Below, one piece after another: positions 57,762 to 64,000 of a DNA stretch of 64,000 bases (positions are counted from its first letter, which is position 1; each line of letters opens with the position of its first letter). A program made the translations under genes and the position numbers. The notes beneath the pieces were generated by a model. It did not search any database and was not told the origin of the DNA. It worked only from the letters and a program-made list of their open reading frames with translations. The stretch comes from Cephalotrichum gorgonifer (taxonomy: Eukaryota; Ascomycota; Sordariomycetes; Microascales; Microascaceae), in assembly GCA_900312665.1 (NCBI GenBank), contig ONZQ02000014.1:589924-653923 (forward strand). Direction: 5' to 3'.

Positions 57762-58009
57762 GTGGGAAAGGCAGGCCTTCAACTTGGTTTGGATTGGTAA
57801 TAGTGGGAAAAGCAGGTGTTCAACATGGCTTAGAATGGTAATGGTGGGAAAGGCAGGTCTTCAACATGGTTTGGATTGGTAATGATTAGAAGGCAAGGTC
57901 TTCAACATAATTCGGGTTAGTAAAGCTGGAGGAGGGAAGATCTTCAACCAACCTGGGTTGGTAATGATCGAGGAGAGGAGGTCTCTTCAACATAACTCGG
58001 GTTCCTATC
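57762..58009. repeat. 41-bp degenerate tandem repeat, six copies
   Basis: Six head-to-tail units start at 57762, 57803, 57844, 57885, 57926 and 57967. Units 1-3 are most alike, sharing GTGGGAAA-GCAGG, TTCAACATGG and GATTGGTAAT; units 4-6 are progressively diverged but all keep CTTCAAC. The array begins 27 bases after the MOSC stop codon and could lie in its 3' UTR. The period is not a multiple of three. Confidence 0.85.
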
Positions 58010-58060
58010 GATGGGAAGCGCTCGTTCATGCGAGGGCAAGGGTGATCTTGCAAGCCGTCA

Positions 58061-58500
58061 TCACGGCTTCTTTGGGTACATGTAGCGTTCGTAACCGGGT
58101 AACGATAAATCCCTATGCCGAAAGAACTCCGTAGGGTTGCAAGGAAGCTCAAAACATCGTACTCCTCCGAACGGGGTCGTTTCAAAAGGTGACGGCAAAC
58201 CGAGATCGCCATCCATGTCCATGTCCCTCCCTGCATCTCGTACCCAGTCAACGGGCAGCTTACACCCCCACACCGAGACACACATAGGGCTGTGATATTC
58301 TCTTACCAACATTGGACATCGGACCAGAAATATTTTTGGCACTTGGCACCAGAGGGGTGTTCCAGGTTTAGAGTGAGACGAGTGAGACATACACTGGCGA
58401 GGTCTCCCCACCACACCGCCATGTCATCGCCGATCTCTCCATTCTCGCCTTTCCTAAAGGGGAAGAGAAAAAGAAATAGCTGTGATACAACCATCCGGCG
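58061..58500 (-). pseudogene. Possible decayed gene, minus strand
   Basis: Two protein-like segments occur. The upstream one (about 58313-58440) reads MAVWWGDLASVCLTRLTLNL and continues to FWSDVQC; the downstream one (58061-58262) reads LPVDWVRDAGRDMDMDG and ends in ERYMYPKKP at a stop. An excellent 3' splice site (TTTCTCTTCCCCTTTAG) precedes the first and a GTAAGA donor follows it. The only spacer between them is about 48 nt, and joining leaves the wrong frame. No ATG-started model works. A relic or a sequencing frameshift are both possible; the family is unknown. Confidence 0.25.
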
Positions 58501-58692
58501 GCTTCGGGAACTTGCTGACTGAAAAGAGACGAACCGCCAAACTTACATGCGAAAGGAGAAAAGGGAAATACGTACCTTGCTTGCTGGGCCCGGCAGACAT
58601 GCTTGTTTGGCTCTCTTCTTTCCCACCCAAAGGTTCTCCCGTTTCACGCGAGAACGTTTTTTCCGCCTCCCGCATCGAATTCATCCGAGTGG

Positions 58693-58728
58693 GCGTTTGT
58701 GCGTTTGTGTGTGTCTGTGTGTCTGCGT
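58693..58728. repeat. GT-rich microsatellite
   Basis: Imperfect run of GTTT, GT and CTGT units on the plus strand. Confidence 0.7.
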
Positions 58729-60120
58729 CTGCCTGCGGCCATGATCTATGTGTAACCGGCCGGGGCAAACGCCTAGATCTCCGGTCCGAGGAATGACGGC
58801 ATGAGCAAGGGGGACTGACAAACCCAACCGGGATCGTCAAAATCCCGGCCATCGGCTCACCCCCCTCCCCTCCCCCCCTCAAAAAAATCCCTTTCCCGAG
58901 GTTGAACTCCCGTCCGTGTAAGTGTCTTCTCCCGGATTATCCTCGCAGCATATCGGCATTTCCCCTGATGCCAAGACATCACCGCTTGCGGAGAAGGCAA
59001 CCCTAACTCCGTCGTTAACAAGAGGGTAAATGGGGAACTGAACGGCCCCCGCATGCGCATCTGCATCCGCAACACCGCATCCGCATCCCCCAAGACTAAT
59101 AATATCCAACTAACAAGCGACAATATCCGCACCTCTCATCCGACGACCGAGATGCACGTCTGTTGACGCCCCCTCCCTGCCACTCACCACCGGACGCTGA
59201 CAGCCTCAAACCCCCCCAAATCAGCCTCCCGAGCCCTACGTCGCACAGCATGTGCTAGTCAATTACCCAGAGAACACTCCCGTGCGACCGAGACAACCAG
59301 AGACAATGGTCCCTTACCCCCCCTCCGTCCCCTACCTTTTGGTGTGTCCCTAGTACCCGATGGCCCGTAACGTTTCTTCCTCCGCTCCGACTCCTTCTAG
59401 ACCTCCTCCTTACCCTCCAGTCTGGCTCGATCGCCCCTCCGGCCAAGACAAGGAAACATATCCCGGGTCCCCCAGTTCCCCTTCCACACGTTGTGCCGAA
59501 CGTACTTACCTTCCCCCTTCCCCCGACTTTCCCCACATTGCCCATTCCGCGAAGGAAGCATCCAGGGGCTGGCCTGGCCCGTGGGGGGGGGAGATAGTCA
59601 TAGTGACAGCCACAGAGGGGAGAGAGCCTTAGGGACCTCGGCTCGTTTCGTCTCATGACTTCCTTGTGCGCCGTAATCGCCGACTACCGAGAACGTTAGT
59701 GAGGGGCAGGCTTACCGGTGAATGACAACCAGTCGCCTGTACTACCGCAGCAGGCGGGGCCCGAATGTGTTCGCGGCGTGGGGAAGCGAATCGGCAAGAC
59801 CAAACTACATACAGCGAGATCAATACCGTGTGAGAACCTCGAGGTCAGCAAAAAAAAAAGCCATATTCTAAATACATTTTGCCATGAAGCATTGTCTATC
59901 CTAGGTGCATCCTTTTCCATTCCACTACCCGGCTACTTTGCAGTGAGCTACTCCAGGGCAAGAGACGGAACGATTCAAGTAAATCAAATAAACAAACCCG
60001 ATAATATCCGTCTAATTCCAATCCAGCCAGTATGGCAATTCCCTGTATAAGTTTTCCTCCGTATCCTTCCTTTTTCCTTCCGATTTTTATCTATCCCCCC
60101 CGCCCCGCTCCAAAAATAAA

Positions 60121-60160
60121 GAAAAGAAAAGAAAGAAAGAAAGAAAACAAACAAACAAAC
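60121..60160. repeat. GAAA/CAAA microsatellite
   Basis: GAAA units pass directly into four CAAA units, giving a purely A/G/C-patterned 40-base run. Confidence 0.85.
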
Positions 60161-61155
60161 ATACGATAGCGAGCAAAGAGGCAGATAAGCCGAAGAAAAA
60201 AAGATCCCCAAGCAGACATCAAACCCATCATGCAACAGAGATGGGCCGATTGCTAGGATGAGCCGCCGAGCTCACCGCCGGACCGGACCACACCGGACCG
60301 GACCCTGCAGCTCGCCATCATCACGGGCAGGCTCGTCAACGTACCGAGAGCCGACTCGAGGATGATGCCAGAATCTTGTCAAACCCTTGGTTTTGCGATT
60401 GGCGCTCGGTAAATGGTCGCCTCCTGAGACCACCAAGGATGGCTCATCAATTCCGCACTTAAGAAAGGCGAACGGTGTGGGAACGTCTGACGAAAGCGGG
60501 TGTCGAACCCAAGCGCCCGGGCGTTCGGGTTCGGCAAGCTGAGAGAGGGCTAACAGCGCTTAAGGATGAAGAAGCAAAAAAAGGTCGATCCTATGCCAGG
60601 CTTCGCTCGCCTATTCGGATGACACGAAAATGAAATGGAATTGGCAATCATAAAGTCGTAAACGTGGCTCTAGGGTGAAATGGGAAAGAGAAAAAAAAGC
60701 TAAGAAGCGGCAGAGGTTAGTACTCCAGTACAAGCAAGGACGATCCGGTCGCAGATGGTGATGAAACCCGTGCGCATTCCCTGGCAATTTCCTGGCCTAA
60801 CCGGAATCCCACGCTGAGATCGCGAAACTGCGAAATTGGTCCAAGGTGCCATTTTGGGGTTCCAGTGAAGAAAAGCCACCACCGAGACGACCGACAATTT
60901 CGGACCGCTGGGCCCAGGTCTGGTGCGAGTTCTCGGTCTATCTTCTGGCCAGGGTGGGGGGTCAAGGTATTGAACAGGGGTCGGGTGCATGGGATTGGGT
61001 GTGAAGGGTGTAATACAACTTACTGTACCTGCATGCCCACTGCATGGCGCTCTTCCTGACTAGCGACGTCGGCCCACAAGTAGGCGAGATTTGCATGGTT
61101 GTATACTTGTGAGCGGGTTTAGCCGCCTGCCAGATGCCAAGTGCCACATGCCAGA

Positions 61156-61380
61156 TCAAGAGGACTGGGTGCACGCCCGGCATGTGTGTAGCTTGCAGTA
61201 TCGGCACTCGAAGATGCACCAGTGGGGCCCCGAATGGCAAATGTTGCAGGTCCACTGAATCAGGGTGTTATCCGACTTGACCAGCTTGAACGAGTGTGCG
61301 CAGTTGGTGACGACGGCCATGGCCGCGTTGAGGCCACGCTTGGACTCCGGGGTAGGCGAGGTGGAGGTGGTGCGGGCCAT
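61156..61380 (-). CDS. Small eight-cysteine protein, 74 aa
   Basis: No named family recognised. The ATG frame codes for 74 residues with a short Ser/Thr-rich start (MARTTSTSPTPESKRG), a helix-like middle, and then a dense Cys region: WTCNICHSGPHWC, FECRYCKLHTC and RACTQSS. Spacing of the last seven Cys is 2-6-3-2-4-2, with flanking His, which suggests a compact double zinc-binding fold rather than disulfides, because there is no signal peptide. An aromatic Trp-Thr-Cys start of the finger recalls LIM/RING-like cross-brace folds, but it matches none exactly. A GATAAAAG TATA-like element lies about 75 bases upstream, and the leader is CA/CT-rich. A 75-codon hydrophobic-start frame lies directly upstream. 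Function unknown. Confidence 0.65.
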   Translation of the reverse strand: MARTTSTSPTPESKRGLNAAMAVVTNCAHSFKLVKSDNTLIQWTCNICHSGPHWCIFECRYCKLHTCRACTQSS

Positions 61381-61451
61381 TTTGCACGTGGTGAGTGTGA
61401 GTGGGAGCAAAGCTTCGGTGGATAGGCTCTGGTGAGTGAATGTGGCTGCGT

Positions 61452-61459
61452 GGCTTTTA
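61452..61459 (-). promoter_or_regulatory. TATA-like element of the eight-cysteine gene
   Basis: GATAAAAG on the minus strand, about 75 bases before the ATG at 61380, with a CA/CT-rich leader between them and a CACGTG E-box at 61385-61390 touching the start. Confidence 0.35.
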
Positions 61460-61684
61460 TCCCTGGGGGTGCTGATCAAGCGCTGGATCTTGTAGCTGCG
61501 GCGGCTGTTGTTCTAGAAACCCTCTCCGAGTTAGCCTAGACACTGATAGCACAGTCTCCATGCCTTTGTTATCCGGGACCCTCCCGGCCATGCGACCTTC
61601 GGGTCTGGACCAGAAGTTGTAAGGCCACTTGTAAAACACCGAGATGGACAGGACACATCCGACTGCAAGTAGGGCAAGGTACAT
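61457..61684 (-). CDS. Possible small protein with hydrophobic N-terminus, 75 aa
   Basis: An ATG frame of 75 codons beginning MYLALLAVGCVLSISVFYKW, which could be a signal anchor, followed by a hydrophilic stretch with GRMAGRVPDNKGMET and a Gln/Pro-rich end. It ends 76 bases before the eight-cysteine ATG, and its stop codon sits inside that gene's TATA-like element. No homology is recognised and there are no introns. It may be chance; an upstream frame in the leader of the Cys gene is another possibility. Confidence 0.3.
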   Translation of the reverse strand: MYLALLAVGCVLSISVFYKWPYNFWSRPEGRMAGRVPDNKGMETVLSVSRLTRRGFLEQQPPQLQDPALDQHPQG

Positions 61685-64000
61685 ACCACTTGTTCACTTC
61701 GAGTGCGTCTGCGGAGATGGCTGGTAGGCGGTAAACCAACAGCTCAACAGATGAAGGGAGGGGGATTCGCTGGATTTATGCTCCTGTCCAGAGTGACACG
61801 CCGAGGTAAGACTCCCGGCCGTAGTCGTTGTGTTCGGAGACGTCTGAATAATAGGCAAGAGAAGGTGAGGGCCAGCCCGGAAGATGTCGTTTCTTGCTCC
61901 TTGCTCCCGATTTGTCTGGCTAGACCGACAGGTGTCCAGGGGCAGAAGGTAGAAGGAATAAAAAAAAGCAAGGGCGTCCCGCGGGTACGGAGTCCACAGG
62001 GCTAGATGTCGCTTAGAGGTACCGGCCGAGTGCGACAGTAAACGGAAGTTGCAACCCGAAACTGATTGGTGAGTTACTGGGTGATAGGTAGGAAGGAGCG
62101 AGGGGCTTGACCGATGATGCTGGAGGTGGCGAGAATTCCGTCAGAGGACCTGGCTTGAGTTGATGTTGCAAAGTCTGGCGTGATTGGCAATCGCCTGGCA
62201 GCAAGTGCGATCACGTATCGTCTGTGAATGTGGTGGGCTTAAGTAGGGTGGAAGAGACGTAGATATTTGTGGTTGAACGTTGAGTAAAGATTGATGTAGA
62301 CGGAGCCGTCTGTAATTTTTTTTGGTGGGTGGTGACGAGTTGAAGCAGATGCTAGTGAGTAGAAGAAGAAGAGGAGGAAGGAGAGCTGGGTTGGAGGGAG
62401 CAAGTGTGATCGTTGAGGTGAGGCCGGCGAGGAACTTATAGATCTTTATCAAACGAAGAAAAGTCGGTATGCCGTGTGGTGTGTGGTATCTGGAGTGTGG
62501 TGTGGTGTGGCGTGTGCGTGCGTGAGTTGAGGATATGAGCGGGTGACGTAAGGAGTGTGCTCCACGCATCCAAGTGCGAGTATGGGGAGTGAGCCCGTAT
62601 CAAGGCTGTGATGGGTCCGGGATGGGGGTGCAATCGGCTGTTGGGCGGAGCTTGGAACGGCCCGAGACAAGGTATGGACAGGGAGGGCGGAGAGGGCGGG
62701 CGCGCGGTGTTGTTTGCACGAGGAGTGTGTACGTAGTCGCCCGAGTATGGGATCTCCACTGGCATATATGCCGTCAGTTTAGTCCATACAGGTTCGGCTC
62801 TGGTTTGTGGACCGAGGATCGGTGACGGAGGGGCGCGCGGGCGGGAAGGGGAAGACAGGGGAGGAGGGGGTATCAAGGTGCAAGGTGGGGAGTAGGGAGA
62901 TCCATCCACGGGTAGGAGGGCGTGGAAGCCGGACACCGGAAACACGGGATGGTATCCAGTCCTTCAGATAGTATAGTAAAGCCGACGAGGAGTTATGGGA
63001 TATGACCCCTAAGTCCAAGGTAGGCCGTGTCCACATGTGGCGCCACGGCGGGCGTGGATTTCCGGTTCTGTTGTTCTGGTTCTGGTTCTGGTATGAAGCG
63101 ATGGGTCCATGTACAGGTATTCATATCTCCTTCACCCTTAACTCGTAATAATCGTGAACATGGAGGAGGGACGACGGGGTTGCCATGTACCATTGGCATT
63201 GGCATTGGCTCTGACAAACAACTCTGCCCGGCTAGATCCTCCGAGTAGGGAAGCGGAGTTCAAGTTCCAATGCTATGACAGGGGGAGAACAGTGGAGATG
63301 ACGAAATTCCTGAACTTGCTTAGAAGTATGGCGGAGAAGTTCCGGCGGCCTTGTAACTTCCGTTGCAACGGGGCCAACGGAGCTAAATGCTGATGGATCT
63401 GATTACATGGAGTACTCGTAATGCTAGGTAGGAGTGTACAAGTGTGGAGCGAGGGAGTACGAAGTATGTCGTGGATTTTACCAGGTACTAGAAGTACCGG
63501 ATTTCACAAATGCTCCTGTGGGTCCCTTGTCAGAGATACAATTATCGACCATGCGTGAAACAACCGTTCACCTCGTCTAAGTACGAGTATACTCATTTGG
63601 CAAGATGTGCACAGACTAGTGCGGCTTCTGGGTCCCGACTTCCATTGCTACGGGCACTCGTAATTGCAAGTACTCGCAAGACGGACGTACTACGACCAAA
63701 TTCGGGGTACGCGCATGGCAAGTGGATCGCGACCAGGGGAGACCTAGACACTAAGACTAAGAAGACCTTCCTTCCCCTTCCATGGCGGGGCCCATTATGC
63801 CAAATTTGTTCTGGAAGCCCAGCCAAGCGTCATCCCCACGACGTGTTATAACCATACAGATACAGAGGGTCGTTCGGGACATTATCGTATTATTACTAGT
63901 ACGAGTACGAGTAGTCCTCGTCCTGGCGTTCATACTGGCGCGCAAACGAGCAATATCCGACTAACGGCTGCTACTCCCGGCTTGTCTTCCCCGCCGTACT
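61685..64000. other. Gene-free right end
   Basis: No gene supported. GT-rich sequence at 62470-62530, a GGTTCT run at 63063-63092, three CATTGG units at 63191-63210, and the densest cluster of TACGAGTA/TACTCGTA motifs in the window (63411-63914). Confidence 0.5.
63063..63092. repeat. GGTTCT short tandem repeat
   Basis: About five GGTTCT-like units, the last three exact. Confidence 0.7.

Larger units (their letters stand above)
57736..61155. other. Intergenic, 3.4 kb, with repeats and a possible gene relic
   Basis: Contains the 41-bp array, then minus-strand segments at 58061-58500 that read like coding exons but do not join in one frame, a GT-rich microsatellite at 58693-58728, a GAAA/CAAA microsatellite at 60121-60160 and a CCGGA repeat at 60278-60304. 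No intact gene found. Confidence 0.5.

Noticed and set aside
60485..60545. tRNA-like T-arm (GGGTTCGACACCCGC on the minus strand)
   Set aside because: The T-stem pairs at only three or four positions and no acceptor-stem partner of TTTCGTC or D-arm is found at the right distance.
62141..62945. Pro/His/Thr-rich minus-strand frames
   Set aside because: They derive from CA/CT-rich simple sequence; periodic His-Thr runs mirror the DNA repeat.

Overview
The window is 64 kb of nuclear DNA from a filamentous ascomycete (Pezizomycotina, most likely Sordariomycetes). This rests on short GT-AG introns of 58-185 nt with CTAAC-type branch sites, GC-rich codon usage, CT-rich leaders, and fungal families such as DASH Ask1, Utp21, Rrg7, Bfr1, Hos3-type deacetylase and fungal 7TM rhodopsin-like proteins. 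Genes are spaced by long, motif-rich intergenic stretches. There are no operons, CRISPR arrays, phage genes or intact transposons. One assembly gap (195 N) lies at 29318-29512.

Layout: 1-4.8 kb has no gene I can support. 4.8-8.3 kb is mitochondrial Lon protease (minus). 10.8-12.7 kb holds a small conserved unknown and an Rrg7-like mitochondrial PD-(D/E)XK protein (plus). 13.4-15.3 kb holds Mediator subunit Med21 (plus) facing a pyrimidine 5'-nucleotidase (minus). 16.3-19.1 kb is a large Pro-rich protein. 21.5-23.2 kb is a 7TM protein, convergent with RNA polymerase subunit Rpb5 (minus). 25.2-27.1 kb looks like decayed sequence. 27.4-29.1 kb is Bfr1. 30.8-31.6 kb is an unknown Cys/Pro-rich protein (minus). 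34.9-36.6 kb is an Obg-type GTPase (plus), convergent with the tRNA m5C methyltransferase Trm4 (37.0-39.8 kb, minus). 40.9-42.3 kb is DASH subunit Ask1 (plus). 43.3-43.5 kb is a 68-residue Ser/Thr-rich protein (minus). 45.9-49.2 kb is Utp21 (minus), divergent from a Hos3-type histone deacetylase (50.1-53.6 kb). 54.3-55.5 kb is histidinol phosphatase (minus), divergent from a MOSC protein (56.5-57.7 kb). The last 6 kb holds a 41-bp tandem repeat, a possible gene relic, and a small eight-cysteine protein at 61.2-61.4 kb.

The genes are mostly housekeeping and unrelated in pathway, although several serve translation, ribosome biogenesis or mitochondria (Lon, Rrg7, Obg, Trm4, Utp21, Bfr1) or transcription and chromatin (Med21, Rpb5, Hos3). 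Exon boundaries were worked out by hand from splice consensus and reading frame. I found no clearly new multi-gene system. The least explained signals are an over-abundant intergenic octamer family TAC(G/A)AGTA, two small orphan proteins with convincing promoters, a possible mitochondrial leader on the nucleotidase, and relic or tandem-repeat regions.
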